Shown here piece by piece: positions 18,342 to 26,798 of a stretch of DNA of 52,813 bases. A program made the translations under genes and the position numbers. Below the pieces are notes generated by a model that ran no database searches, had not been told where the DNA came from, and saw only the letters and a list, made by a program, of their open reading frames with translations. This stretch comes from Bacteroidaceae bacterium. Its GTDB lineage: Bacteria; Bacteroidota; Bacteroidia; Bacteroidales; Bacteroidaceae. The DNA lies in assembly GCA_016292545.1 (NCBI GenBank), contig JAEDIG010000003.1, positions 1 to 52,813 of the forward strand, read 5' to 3'. The stretch's first letter is position 1. Each line of letters begins with the position of its first letter.

Positions 18342-18809
18342 ATGAGCAAAGTAATTATCAACAGTTTTGAAGACTTTGAGCCCTATGTGGGCCAGGAGTT
18401 GGGCGTAAGCGACTATGTGGAGCTTTCGCAGGAGCGTATCTGCCAGTTTGCAGATGCCACACTCGACCACCAGTGGATTCATGTGGACACGGAGAAGGCC
18501 AAGGCCGAAAGCCCCTTTGGCACCACCATCGCACATGGCTATCTCACCCTGAGCATGCTGCCCTACCTGTGGGACCAGATTATCGAAGTGAACAATCTGC
18601 AGCGCATGATGAACTATGGCATGGACAAGATGAAGTTTGCACAGCCCGTGTTGAGCGGGCAGCATGTGCGCATGAAGACACGCCTGCAGGAACTGGCCAA
18701 TCTGAGGGGGGCCGTGAAGACCACCATCAAGTTTACCATCGAAATCCAGGAAACAGGAAAGAAGGCGCTGGAAGGACTGGCCACCTTCATCTATTATTTC
18801 AATGCCTAG
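18342..18809 (+). CDS. MaoC-like (R)-specific enoyl-CoA hydratase family protein
   Basis: The 155-residue protein is a single hot-dog domain. FADATLDHQWIHVD matches the hydratase-2 motif with the catalytic Asp and His, and GTTIAHGYLTLSMLP is the following conserved helix. Such proteins hydrate trans-2-enoyl-CoA or -ACP. The start at 18342 (MSKVI) is chosen because the promoter box at 18299-18306 lies after the longer candidate start at 18234. It is transcribed alone, divergent from kdsA; its pathway is not indicated. Confidence 0.87.
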   Translation: MSKVIINSFEDFEPYVGQELGVSDYVELSQERICQFADATLDHQWIHVDTEKAKAESPFGTTIAHGYLTLSMLPYLWDQIIEVNNLQRMMNYGMDKMKFAQPVLSGQHVRMKTRLQELANLRGAVKTTIKFTIEIQETGKKALEGLATFIYYFNA

Positions 18810-18819
18810 AGAGGGCATA

Positions 18820-18878
18820 ATCCCATCTGCCTGCATAAATGGGATGGAACGTAGAGGGGTGGCATCAGCGCCACCCCT
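18820..18878. terminator. Double hairpin between MaoC gene and dapA
   Basis: Two stems lie between convergent genes: ATCCCAT/ATGGGAT (18820-18845) and AGGGGTGGC/GCCACCCCT (18855-18878, 6-nt loop). The second is followed on the plus strand by a T-rich run. Confidence 0.75.
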
Positions 18879-18891
18879 TGGTCTTTTCGGG

Positions 18892-19779
18892 CTAATAGCC
18901 CAGTTCTTTTACGATAGTGGAAATCTGCTCCATGGTCTTCAGCCGGGTGGGCACCAATGGCAGTCGCAACTGGTTTTCTATCATGCCCATCTCGGACAGC
19001 ATGGCCTTTACGCCGGCCGGATTGCCGTCGACAAACAGGAGCTTGAACAATTCCGTGAACTTGTGGTGTATCTGCAGGGCTGAACCATATTCCCCGCGCA
19101 GGGCCAGCCTCACCATCCGGCTGAATTCGGCCGGGAGTGCATTGCCGATGACGCTGATCACGCCCACGGCTCCCAATGTGATGAGGGGGAATGTGATGCC
19201 GTCGTCGCCGCTGATTACATCAAAGTTCTTGGGTTTGTTCTTGATGATGTCGTCCATCTGGGTGATGTTTCCGCTTGCTTCCTTGATGGCCACAATGTTG
19301 TCAAAATCACGCGCCAGACGCAGGGTGGTCTCGGCTGTCATGTTCACGCCCGTACGCCCCGGCACATTATAGAGCACCACGGGGATGGGGCTGGCCTGCG
19401 AAATGGCCTTGTAGTGCTGATAGAGGCCTTCCTGTGAAGGCTTGTTGTAATATGGGCACACGCTGAGGATGCCGTCTATGCCGCTCCAGTCCATTGTGCG
19501 GAGGTCGTTCACCACACTGGCCGTGCTGTTTCCGCCACATCCCATGAGCAGGGGCACGCGGCCCGCCACACGCTCCACCAGATGCTCCTTCAGCATCTTC
19601 TTCTCTTCGCCCGTGAGGGTGGGTGTTTCGGCTGTTGTGCCCATGATGCACAGGAAATCCACTCCGCCTTTCAGCTGATATTCCACCAGTCTGTCCAGGC
19701 TCTCTATATCAATCGAGCCGTTGCTCTTGAACGGGGTTATCAGGGCTATGCCCAATCCCCGGAATCTGTTTTCTGCCAT
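18892..19779 (-). CDS. dapA: 4-hydroxy-tetrahydrodipicolinate synthase
   Basis: The 295-residue protein is the first committed enzyme of the diaminopimelate/lysine pathway, condensing pyruvate with aspartate semialdehyde. GTTAETPTL, PYYNKPSQEGLYQHY, LYNVPGRTG and the Schiff-base lysine in IVAIKEASGN are all visible. The start at 19779 (MAENRF) is used because the promoter -7 box at 19800-19807 lies between it and an upstream in-frame start. Cytoplasmic, monocistronic. Confidence 0.95.
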   Translation of the reverse strand: MAENRFRGLGIALITPFKSNGSIDIESLDRLVEYQLKGGVDFLCIMGTTAETPTLTGEEKKMLKEHLVERVAGRVPLLMGCGGNSTASVVNDLRTMDWSGIDGILSVCPYYNKPSQEGLYQHYKAISQASPIPVVLYNVPGRTGVNMTAETTLRLARDFDNIVAIKEASGNITQMDDIIKNKPKNFDVISGDDGITFPLITLGAVGVISVIGNALPAEFSRMVRLALRGEYGSALQIHHKFTELFKLLFVDGNPAGVKAMLSEMGMIENQLRLPLVPTRLKTMEQISTIVKELGY

Positions 19780-19799
19780 ACGTTCTGTAAAAATCCGTG

Positions 19800-19807
19800 C
19801 AAAATTA
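19800..19807 (-). promoter_or_regulatory. -7 box for dapA
   Basis: TAATTTTG on the minus strand, 20 nt before the dapA ATG. Confidence 0.6.
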
Positions 19808-19871
19808 GTACTTTTATTCGGTTTGTGCAAAAAGAATCAAAGCAAATCTTGTCTTATCCATAAATTCAATA

Positions 19872-19879
19872 TAATTTTG
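19872..19879 (+). promoter_or_regulatory. -7 box for ligA
   Basis: TAATTTTG, 27 nt before the ligA ATG at 19907. It excludes the longer reading from 19721. Confidence 0.65.
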
Positions 19880-19906
19880 CATGCAAATAAAGACATTTTG
19901 TTACAG

Positions 19907-21907
19907 ATGAACGATACAGAACGCATAGCACACCTGCGCACCCTCCTGCATAGGCTCAATCACGAATATTATGTGATGAACGCCCCTACGGCCAGCGACC
20001 GTGAGTTTGATGAGATGATGCATGAGCTGCAGCACCTGGAACAGCTGCATCCGGAGCTCTACGACCCCAACAGCCCCACACAACGTGTGGGAAGCGACCT
20101 CAGCAACGAGTTTGCCACCGTGGTCCACAAGCGTCCGATGCTGAGCCTGTCCAACACCTACAACCGGCAGGAGGTGGCCGACTTCTACCAGCGGGTGGGT
20201 GAGAGTCTTCACGGCCAGCCCTTCGACGTGTGTTGCGAACTGAAGTTCGACGGGCTCAGCATCAGCCTGCACTATGAGCGGAAACGGCTGGTGCGGGCCG
20301 TCACCCGAGGCGACGGGGAGAAGGGCGACGACGTGACGGCCAATGTGCGCACCATCCGCAGCATCCCCCTGGAGCTGCCGGCAGGGACAGACTGTCCTGA
20401 TGCTTTCGAGATTCGGGGAGAGGTGCTCATGCCTTGGGCCTCGTTTGACCGCCTGAACCGGCAGCGCGAGGAAGCCGAGGAACCGCTTTTCGCCAATCCC
20501 CGCAATGCAGCCAGCGGCACGCTCAAGAGCAAGGACAGCCGGGTGGTGGCCGGAAGGGGGCTGGATGCCTACCTATATTATTTATTAAGCGACCAGATGC
20601 CGGCCGAAGGACACTACCAGTCGTTGCAGATGGTACGAAGCTGGGGATTCCAGGTGAGCGAGCACATCAAGCTGGCCCATTCGCTGCAGGAAATCTATGA
20701 CTATATCGACTATTGGGACAACGAGCGCCACCATCTGCCCATTGCCACCGACGGCATTGTGCTCAAGGTGAACAGCTTCGCCCAGCAGCGGAGCCTGGGC
20801 ATCACGGCCAAGAGCCCCCGATGGGCCATTGCCTACAAGTTCCAGGCCGAGCAGGCGCAGACTACCCTGCGGCAGGTCGTCTATCAGGTGGGGCGAACGG
20901 GGGCGGTCACTCCCGTGGCCAATATGGACCCTGTGCTGCTGGCAGGCACCACCGTGAGAAGGGCCACACTCCACAATGCCGATGTGCTGGAGTCGCTGCA
21001 GCTGCATGTGGGCGATCAGGTGCTCGTGGAAAAGGGGGGCGAGATTATCCCGAAGATCGTGGGCGTGGCCCAGGAAAGCCTCGACAATCCCCACAGGGGG
21101 CAGCCCATCCACTTTCCCACCCATTGTCCGGCCTGTGGACGGGAACTGGTTCACTATGAAGGCGAGGCGGCCCACTATTGCCCCAACGAAACGGGCTGTG
21201 TGCCGCTCATACTGGGGCGCATAGAGCATTTCATTTCGCGCAAGGCCATGAACATAAACTCGCTGGGACCCGAGACGGTGGACGAATACTATCGCCGGGG
21301 AATGATCCGCGACGCAGCCGACCTCTATCTGCTCACCGAGCAGCAGCTGGGAGGCGACCAGAAGATGGTGAGGAAGATACTGAAGAGTGTGGACGAGAGC
21401 CGCAAGGTTCCCTTCGAGCGTGTGCTGTTTGCCATTGGCATACGGTTTGTGGGCGAGATTGCAGCCAAGACGCTGGCCCGCCATTTCGGCAGCATGGAGG
21501 CGCTGGCCGCCGCTTCGGTCGACGACCTGCTGCAGGTGAGTGGCATAGGCATGGTCATTGCTGAAAGCGTGCGCGCCTATTTCCAGAACCCTTCCAACCG
21601 CGACTTCGTGTCCCGCCTGGCCTCCTGCGGCCTGCAGATGCAGCTTTCCGAGGCGCATCGCCAGGCCCAGTCGGACCGTCTGGCCGGAAAGAGCATAGTG
21701 ATTAGCGGTGTGTTTGCCCATCACAGCCGCGACGAATACAAGGCGCTCATCGAGCAGCATGGGGGGCGCAATGTGGGAAGCATCAGCGCAAAAACGTCCT
21801 TCATCCTGGCTGGCGACAACATGGGGCCGGCCAAGCTGGAGAAGGCAAGGAAACTGGGCATACCCGTTATGGGCGAAGAGGAGTTTCTGGCCCTAATCCA
21901 GGGATGA
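19907..21907 (+). CDS. ligA: NAD-dependent DNA ligase
   Basis: The 666-residue protein seals nicks in replication and repair using NAD. The order is standard: Ia NAD-binding domain (YYVMNAPTASDREFDEMM), adenylation domain with CELKFDGLS (K113 is the AMP-lysine), OB fold, four-Cys zinc finger (CPAC ... CPNETGC), helix-hairpin-helix array and C-terminal BRCT (IVISGVFAHHSRDEYKALIE). Its 3' end overlaps the convergent BRCT-protein gene by 15 nt. Confidence 0.97.
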   Translation: MNDTERIAHLRTLLHRLNHEYYVMNAPTASDREFDEMMHELQHLEQLHPELYDPNSPTQRVGSDLSNEFATVVHKRPMLSLSNTYNRQEVADFYQRVGESLHGQPFDVCCELKFDGLSISLHYERKRLVRAVTRGDGEKGDDVTANVRTIRSIPLELPAGTDCPDAFEIRGEVLMPWASFDRLNRQREEAEEPLFANPRNAASGTLKSKDSRVVAGRGLDAYLYYLLSDQMPAEGHYQSLQMVRSWGFQVSEHIKLAHSLQEIYDYIDYWDNERHHLPIATDGIVLKVNSFAQQRSLGITAKSPRWAIAYKFQAEQAQTTLRQVVYQVGRTGAVTPVANMDPVLLAGTTVRRATLHNADVLESLQLHVGDQVLVEKGGEIIPKIVGVAQESLDNPHRGQPIHFPTHCPACGRELVHYEGEAAHYCPNETGCVPLILGRIEHFISRKAMNINSLGPETVDEYYRRGMIRDAADLYLLTEQQLGGDQKMVRKILKSVDESRKVPFERVLFAIGIRFVGEIAAKTLARHFGSMEALAAASVDDLLQVSGIGMVIAESVRAYFQNPSNRDFVSRLASCGLQMQLSEAHRQAQSDRLAGKSIVISGVFAHHSRDEYKALIEQHGGRNVGSISAKTSFILAGDNMGPAKLEKARKLGIPVMGEEEFLALIQG

Positions 21908-22591
21908 GAGCGGCATGGATAGCCATTGCAGGAGTTCCTCTTCGGACAGCATCACATAGCGGAACGTCTGGGAATGGCTGCTGTTATAGGTCTGTTCTAT
22001 CGTGGCCAGGGTGGCGTCTGATGCCCCTTCCCTGAGTCTGCCCAGCGATTCGTTGCTCACCACAAGCACATCCGTGGTGTCATCAATGTATGTGTTGGCA
22101 TAGATGCCGCGGTTGCCCAGTTCTATGGACAGGCCAGGGGTGCGTTGCATCACGTCGGCAGCCACAAACAGCTCCTTCGTGTAAAGGTCGTTCCTGCCCG
22201 CCGTCAGCTTCATGCGGCAGCGCTGGTAGTGCTGCCATGTAAGGCGAAGGTCCTTCCTGATTTCCGCGTCCACCATCAGGGATGCAGCATGGCCGCCCAG
22301 CAGCCGGTCCACTCCGGCCTGGTCGAGCACGCACGGGTGGTAGCCGTTGAAGGCAAGGGTTTGGAGATACTCCAGCTGGTCGGCAGGGGCTCCTCTCCCC
22401 ACAAGCACATAGTGTACGTTTCGGCTCACCTTGATGCCGGGCCGGCAGTCGGCGCCCATCAGCGTGAGGCGTTTTGCCAGTTCCTTGGCGGGCTGTGTAA
22501 AACTGCCCAGAATGCACACGCTCCTTCCCCTGAGCGGCTGCGCATCCGGTTCTTCCATATCGGGAAACAAGAATGTCTGTTGCATGGTCAT
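21893..22591 (-). CDS. BRCT-domain protein of unknown function
   Basis: The 232-residue protein has a BRCT-like domain at about residues 18-100 (GRSVCILGSFTQPAKELAKR, then the aligned VHYVLVGRGAPADQLEYLQ and YHPCVLDQAGVDRLL). The C-terminal ~130 residues are not assignable; they include DVLVVSNESLGRL. BRCT domains bind phosphoproteins or DNA ends. It is convergent with, and overlaps, ligA, which itself ends in a BRCT domain. The start is MTMQQ (22591); a second Met two codons on (22585) is possible. Whether it acts with LigA is inference. Confidence 0.65.
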   Translation of the reverse strand: MTMQQTFLFPDMEEPDAQPLRGRSVCILGSFTQPAKELAKRLTLMGADCRPGIKVSRNVHYVLVGRGAPADQLEYLQTLAFNGYHPCVLDQAGVDRLLGGHAASLMVDAEIRKDLRLTWQHYQRCRMKLTAGRNDLYTKELFVAADVMQRTPGLSIELGNRGIYANTYIDDTTDVLVVSNESLGRLREGASDATLATIEQTYNSSHSQTFRYVMLSEEELLQWLSMPLSSLD

Positions 22592-22614
22592 ATCGTTTGT
22601 CTGTGATTGTGCCA

Positions 22615-22622
22615 CAAAATTA
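22615..22622 (-). promoter_or_regulatory. -7 box for the BRCT-protein gene
   Basis: TAATTTTG on the minus strand, 23 nt before the ATG at 22591; it makes the longer reading from 22708 unlikely. Confidence 0.6.
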
Positions 22623-22683
22623 TAAAAAAAATATGGCACAACACGAATATTGATGGGTGGATTCGCAAAAAAACGGACAAAAA

Positions 22684-22715
22684 TTTGGCCGGATTGCAGA
22701 AATGTCATACCTTTG
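22684..22715 (+). promoter_or_regulatory. Full Bacteroidota promoter for tRNA-Gly
   Basis: TTTG at 22684-22687 and TACCTTTG at 22708-22715 are 20 nt apart, the best complete -33/-7 pair in the window. The tRNA begins 21 nt after the -7 box. Confidence 0.75.
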
Positions 22716-22736
22716 CACCCGCAAACACGGAAAAAT

Positions 22737-22812
22737 GCGGAAGTAGCTCAGTCGATAGAGCACTAGCCTTCCAAGCTGGGGGTCGCGGGTTTGAGCCCCG
22801 TCTTCCGCTCCA
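22737..22812 (+). tRNA. tRNA-Gly (anticodon TCC)
   Basis: The 76-nt cloverleaf folds completely. The acceptor stem GCGGAAG pairs with CTTCCGC, the D stem GCTC with GAGC, and the anticodon stem CTAGC with GCTGG around loop CTTCCAA (anticodon TCC). The T stem GCGGG pairs with CCCGT with one G-T. CCA is encoded at 22810-22812. Confidence 0.95.
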
Positions 22813-22814
22813 AT

Positions 22815-22855
22815 GAGAGAGAATGTGCAGACCAGGAGGTTACACATTCTCTCTC
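22815..22855 (+). terminator. Terminator after tRNA-Gly
   Basis: A perfect 13-bp stem, GAGAGAGAATGTG (22815-22827) with its complement at 22843-22855, has a 15-nt loop and is followed by a CT-rich run. It may also serve the convergent outer-membrane gene. Confidence 0.75.
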
Positions 22856-22877
22856 TCTCTTTCTGCCACATTCCCCG

Positions 22878-24920
22878 CTACATGATCCCCGAATCCTTGT
22901 CGCTCAGGTTGATGGTCTTCTCTGCGGTCTTGTGTCTCTTGCCCCGGTTCATGCGCCACGACACATTGAGGCTCAGCCGGTTTCCGCTGTCCCTGTTGTA
23001 TATGGTCGTGAGCTTGTGGATGTTCACGTTGAGCAGTTCGCCCTCGCTGGCCTTGTACCTGTTGGTGAAGGGGTTGGACCATGCCAGCGAGAAATGCCAG
23101 TCCTTGTGCTGGTAGGCTGCCTGCAGGCTGATGCTGTTGCCGGTGCATCCCCGGGACTCGCCCTCGAGGAAGCGGTTGCCGTTGTCGGCGTATGCCTGCA
23201 ACGTGAACCGGCCCAGATAGGCTGTGATGCCCCCCGAACAGAACCATGAGGTGTAGCAATGGGTGTAGTCGTAGCCGAAATTGAAGCACCGCATCATGCC
23301 CCCATACGCATACACATGCAGTTTCTCGGGCAACACCCAGTAGCTGGCATAGGCTGAATTCATCCACACGTCTATTTCCTTCTGATTGATTTGTGTATAG
23401 ATGAACTTGTCCTCGGGGGTGCGTTCGTAGTGGGCCATGTTGGGCTTGTGGCATCTTCTGAAGAAGCTTTCCACAAAACTCTGCCAGCGTGGCTTGTTGT
23501 AGGAAAGGCGCAGGCTGTTCTCAATGTCCCTTGTTGGCTTGAGGTCGGGGTTGCCCACGGTGTACTCCATGCTGTTGTTCCTGATTGTGGCATCGCTCAC
23601 CATGGCAATGCGCGAAGCCCTGTCCTGCATCCTGAAGGAATACCTGGCCTGAAAGCCATGGCAGAAATCGTAGGACACGGTGGCCTTGGGGCGGAAGGTG
23701 AGGAAATCGTAGCGATGGGTCTGCTGGTTGTAGTGCAGATAGCTCATGCCGCTTCCCAGCGAATATCGCAGCGACTTGTGCCATCCCTTCAGTTCCCCGA
23801 ATGCGTACACCTTGTTCTGGCTCATCTCGGTCAGGGCGGCGGCATCGCCCGCATAGTCGTTCCTCGTATACTTGTAGCTATAGTTCATCCCTGCCGACAG
23901 GACGAATGGTTTCAGCCGGTTCTCATAGATGACTTCCGACATGGCTGATGCCGTCTGTCCGTCCACGTCATACTGGTAGGGTGTTCCCTCGTTGTCATAA
24001 TTGCCGTTGCGCGTGGAGATGTATGTGCCCACGGCATTGGCGGTAACCGACTGACGGGGCGTAATCTGGCGGAAGAGGTAGAGGTCCAGGACGGGCGAGT
24101 TGTACTTGCTGCTCTGCCGGCTCATGGCCGTGTAGCGGTTCCCGCCGTCGGCAATGTCCTTTATGCTGTAGTTGCCGGGCGTGTCGCCGATGTTGTCGCT
24201 TAGCGTGGCTTGGAAGACAAAGGCGGTGCTGTCTGCAAGGTTGTAGGTGATTTTCATGTTGTGGCCCAGGGATTCCTGGAGCGTCTCCACATCATTCCTG
24301 CTGATGGCATAGCTGCTGCCGTCGCTCAGGGTGTATGTGGCCTCTTCCGTCGTTTCGGCACCTTTCAGCCTGTGCCCCCAAAAGCCGTACGACAGGGAGA
24401 ACTCGCTTCTTCTGGTGTTCCATTTCCCGTATGCCAGGCCGTTGCCCTGCCATGAAGTGAGTGTGGGAGTGAGGTCGGTGCCGAGCGTGTAGCCCATATC
24501 AGCCCGTCGGGTGATGATGTTGATGACGTATGCGGTGCCCTCGCCGTATCGCAGCCCGGGGTTGTCGATATAGTCGATGCGGCTGATTTGCTTGGGCTCC
24601 AGGGCCAGCATCTCCTGCATTCCCACTACAATGTTGTTGATGCGCAGCTGCACGCCACCCCTGTTGTCGATGGCGGTAACCGTGTGGGCGACGTTGTCGA
24701 TACGCAGGTTGGGGAGCGCCAGCTTCTGCAGGATGCTGTAGCCGTTGTTCGACCCGTTTTTTTGTGCATCGGTAGGGTAGATTGTCTTGCCGTCAATCCT
24801 GTTGACGACCTTTGCGCCATTGATGACAACCTCGTCGAGCGCATTGTCCTTCTCCTCGCTTTGCGCAAATGCAGCATAGGATGGAAGAAGGAGGAGGAAA
24901 AGAGGAATCATTCGTTTCAT
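22878..24920 (-). CDS. Outer-membrane beta-barrel protein (TonB-dependent receptor-like)
   Basis: The 680-residue protein has a signal peptide (MKRMIPLFLLLLPSYAAFAQ). A plug-like region follows: NALDEVVINGAKVVNRIDGK, VQLRINNIVV, and EPKQISRIDYIDNPGLRYGEG. The remainder has the alternating aromatic pattern of a beta barrel, as in the Bacteroidota outer membrane barrel family OMP_b-brl_3. It lacks the N-terminal carboxypeptidase-regulatory-like domain of SusC. The ligand is unknown. It is preceded by three 11-bp direct repeats and a membrane-anchored regulator gene on the same strand, so expression is probably controlled by that neighbour. Confidence 0.85.
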   Translation of the reverse strand: MKRMIPLFLLLLPSYAAFAQSEEKDNALDEVVINGAKVVNRIDGKTIYPTDAQKNGSNNGYSILQKLALPNLRIDNVAHTVTAIDNRGGVQLRINNIVVGMQEMLALEPKQISRIDYIDNPGLRYGEGTAYVINIITRRADMGYTLGTDLTPTLTSWQGNGLAYGKWNTRRSEFSLSYGFWGHRLKGAETTEEATYTLSDGSSYAISRNDVETLQESLGHNMKITYNLADSTAFVFQATLSDNIGDTPGNYSIKDIADGGNRYTAMSRQSSKYNSPVLDLYLFRQITPRQSVTANAVGTYISTRNGNYDNEGTPYQYDVDGQTASAMSEVIYENRLKPFVLSAGMNYSYKYTRNDYAGDAAALTEMSQNKVYAFGELKGWHKSLRYSLGSGMSYLHYNQQTHRYDFLTFRPKATVSYDFCHGFQARYSFRMQDRASRIAMVSDATIRNNSMEYTVGNPDLKPTRDIENSLRLSYNKPRWQSFVESFFRRCHKPNMAHYERTPEDKFIYTQINQKEIDVWMNSAYASYWVLPEKLHVYAYGGMMRCFNFGYDYTHCYTSWFCSGGITAYLGRFTLQAYADNGNRFLEGESRGCTGNSISLQAAYQHKDWHFSLAWSNPFTNRYKASEGELLNVNIHKLTTIYNRDSGNRLSLNVSWRMNRGKRHKTAEKTINLSDKDSGIM

Positions 24921-24956
24921 TTGCTTCGTTGTTTGAAAAAAGTTTAAAATTCGATG

Positions 24957-24964
24957 CAAATTTA
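24957..24964 (-). promoter_or_regulatory. -7 box for the outer-membrane barrel gene
   Basis: TAAATTTG on the minus strand, 36 nt before the ATG at 24920, immediately downstream of the 11-bp repeats. Confidence 0.6.
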
Positions 24965-24995
24965 CCAACGAATCCCGGCACACGCCGAATATATT

Positions 24996-25028
24996 CCCTG
25001 ACAATTCCCTGACAATTGTCTGACAAAA
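24996..25028. promoter_or_regulatory. Three 11-bp direct repeats, likely operator
   Basis: CCCTGACAATT occurs twice head to tail (24996-25006, 25007-25017), followed by a degenerate copy GTCTGACAAAA (25018-25028). The array is 31 nt upstream of the -7 box, covering the -33 side. One-helical-turn direct repeats are typical binding sites for OmpR/PhoB-type winged helices, and the adjacent gene encodes one. Confidence 0.6.
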
Positions 25029-25034
25029 GCCTAA

Positions 25035-25733
25035 CTATCTTGTTTCCAGACGATAGCTTTTTCCTCTGTCCGACTCTATTCTGAGCCTGCTGTTTGCCTC
25101 GATGATGGGTTTCGTGCGTTTTACAAGCGTGTAGAGCGTGTCGCTGGCATCGGGCTTCTTGGGCCATAGCTGCTCGCAGATCTGCTGTTTGGAGAGCGTG
25201 TGGCCTTCGGCATTCATGAACATGGCCATGAGTGCATGCTGCATGGGGGTGAGGCGGATTTGGCGGCCCTCGGCGGTCATGAACCTGTCGCCTGCATACA
25301 CGATGCCGCCATACGCGACTCCCCCGAGCATCCATTCCGGCTTTTGCCTTCGGATGTGCCACATGCTGCCCGCCAGCCACACAATCCCGATGAACAGCAG
25401 CAGGCCCGGGGCTCTTTGGTCCGACAGCAGGAATACCGTCAGGAAGCCGCAGTTGGCCTCCGCCACCATCTCGGTGTCAAACCTTCCGTCCCTGCAAACC
25501 GTCCTCATGGAGATGCAGGCCGTGTCCTTCAGTTCCGCAATGGTAAGGTGGCTCCGGTAGCATCTGATTGTGTCTGCGCTCACCACATCGCTTGGCAGCT
25601 CTGCCAGCGCCAGCCGCAAGGCGTTGACCACGTCCTGTTCTATCCTTCCTTCCGCCCTGCGATAGCTGCAGATGCTCGAGCACAATGCCGACACCATCAT
25701 GAAGATGGAAAATATGACCGAAATATGTTTCAT
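25035..25733 (-). CDS. Membrane-anchored winged-helix transcriptional regulator
   Basis: The 232-residue protein has an N-terminal hydrophobic segment (residues 1-22), a ~80-residue presumably periplasmic region, and a second membrane helix (LLLFIGIVWLAGSMW, about 108-125). A C-terminal OmpR/PhoB-type winged helix follows (RQIRLTPMQHALMAMFMNAEGH, ICEQLWPKKPDASDTLYTLVKR, ESDRGKSYRL). It is a one-component regulator resembling ToxR/CadC but with the DNA-binding domain at the C-terminus. The outer-membrane barrel gene lies directly downstream, with 11-bp repeats between them, so it is the likely target. The start at 25733 is preferred because the promoter box at 25758-25765 overlaps the longer start. 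Confidence 0.82.
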   Translation of the reverse strand: MKHISVIFSIFMMVSALCSSICSYRRAEGRIEQDVVNALRLALAELPSDVVSADTIRCYRSHLTIAELKDTACISMRTVCRDGRFDTEMVAEANCGFLTVFLLSDQRAPGLLLFIGIVWLAGSMWHIRRQKPEWMLGGVAYGGIVYAGDRFMTAEGRQIRLTPMQHALMAMFMNAEGHTLSKQQICEQLWPKKPDASDTLYTLVKRTKPIIEANSRLRIESDRGKSYRLETR

Positions 25734-25757
25734 GACTATATTGACTGGATTATCACA

Positions 25758-25765
25758 CAAAATTA
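25758..25765 (-). promoter_or_regulatory. -7 box for the winged-helix regulator
   Basis: TAATTTTG on the minus strand, 24 nt before the chosen ATG. Confidence 0.6.
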
Positions 25766-25913
25766 GCCAATAAAACCATATCCGCCAAACGATGCCTCTG
25801 TTTTAACGTTTTTTTTGATGAGGGGGAGCGTAAGTATTGCCGCCATAAGCCAAATAAATGTTAAAACGGTGTTGATTTGCGGCTGTCGGTTTCTTCAATT
25901 GAAAAGTTGTTGG

Positions 25914-25921
25914 TAAATTTG
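25914..25921 (+). promoter_or_regulatory. -7 box for the 229-aa hypothetical gene
   Basis: TAAATTTG, 34 nt before the ATG at 25956. A TTG at 25889-25891 is a possible -33. Confidence 0.55.
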
Positions 25922-25955
25922 CGGAAAGATAATACAGAACTGTATCACAAGCGAT

Positions 25956-26645
25956 ATGCCCACTCCTCTTGAATCCCGGCTGCGAGCGCTGATTGAGGCA
26001 CAGGACTATGACGGACTCCTGGCCTGTCTGGATGCGCTCTCGAACTCCAGGTTCCGGATGGCAGGACAGCTGATTGGAGAACGAATCGCCCCTATGCTGC
26101 CTCCCGAACGTTTCTGGCCGCTGCTGCGTGTGCTCACGTCGTGGCAGCCACGGGCATTTCTGGTGACCATGCTCAAAAGCCTGGCACGGGGGATGGGGGA
26201 GGGAAGGTTCTCTGTTCATGACGACGGGTTCCGGAAGGAATGCCGGCGCATCAGCACCAGTCCCATCGACAGGGCCAAGGCTGCCAGAACACTCCTCCCG
26301 GCATTGGACAGCCCGGAAGACATACGCACGCTGCTGCTGGGCATGGGCTACAAGGAGACGGACACATGGATACCGCTCTTGCTGGACGACCTGCGTCTGC
26401 CCACGGCTTTCCTCCTGCTCCAGGCGCTGCGCTATGTGGAGCACGACCGCCCGGTGCTGCTCCGTGTGGCCGCCCACCTGAAACAGCGCGGCGACTCCCT
26501 GTCGTTCAACATGGCCAGCCTCATGCGCACCATGTTCGGGCTAAGCGAACTGGGCGGCACCTTTTCGCTCCGGCTGGAGCCCTATCAGCTGGCCCGGCTG
26601 GAGAGGTCGTATGCTGCCTTCTGCAAGGTGATTTCCATGCGGTGA
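25956..26645 (+). CDS. Hypothetical helical protein
   Basis: I do not recognise this 229-residue protein. It is cytoplasmic by appearance, rich in Leu, Arg and Ala, and largely helical, with repeated amphipathic stretches (ESRLRALIEAQDYDGLLACL, PEDIRTLLLGMGYKETDTW) that hint at a HEAT-like or TPR-like solenoid. It has its own promoter and sits upstream of carB, which has a separate promoter. The codon use matches its neighbours. Confidence 0.7.
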   Translation: MPTPLESRLRALIEAQDYDGLLACLDALSNSRFRMAGQLIGERIAPMLPPERFWPLLRVLTSWQPRAFLVTMLKSLARGMGEGRFSVHDDGFRKECRRISTSPIDRAKAARTLLPALDSPEDIRTLLLGMGYKETDTWIPLLLDDLRLPTAFLLLQALRYVEHDRPVLLRVAAHLKQRGDSLSFNMASLMRTMFGLSELGGTFSLRLEPYQLARLERSYAAFCKVISMR

Positions 26646-26745
26646 AACGGACATTTGTGCAAGCCTCGCCCCGCGCACGGGTGCAATAATGTGGATAATA
26701 TTGTAAAAAGCTGTGCACAAATTGGGCGGAATGCCTTTTTTTCCA

Positions 26746-26753
26746 TAACTTTG
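26746..26753 (+). promoter_or_regulatory. -7 box for carB
   Basis: TAACTTTG, 45 nt before the carB ATG, with a TTGGG at 26722-26726 as a plausible -33 element. Confidence 0.65.
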
Positions 26754-26798
26754 CACGTAAATTCATAACGAAATACATAAGACAACCAATATCAGACA

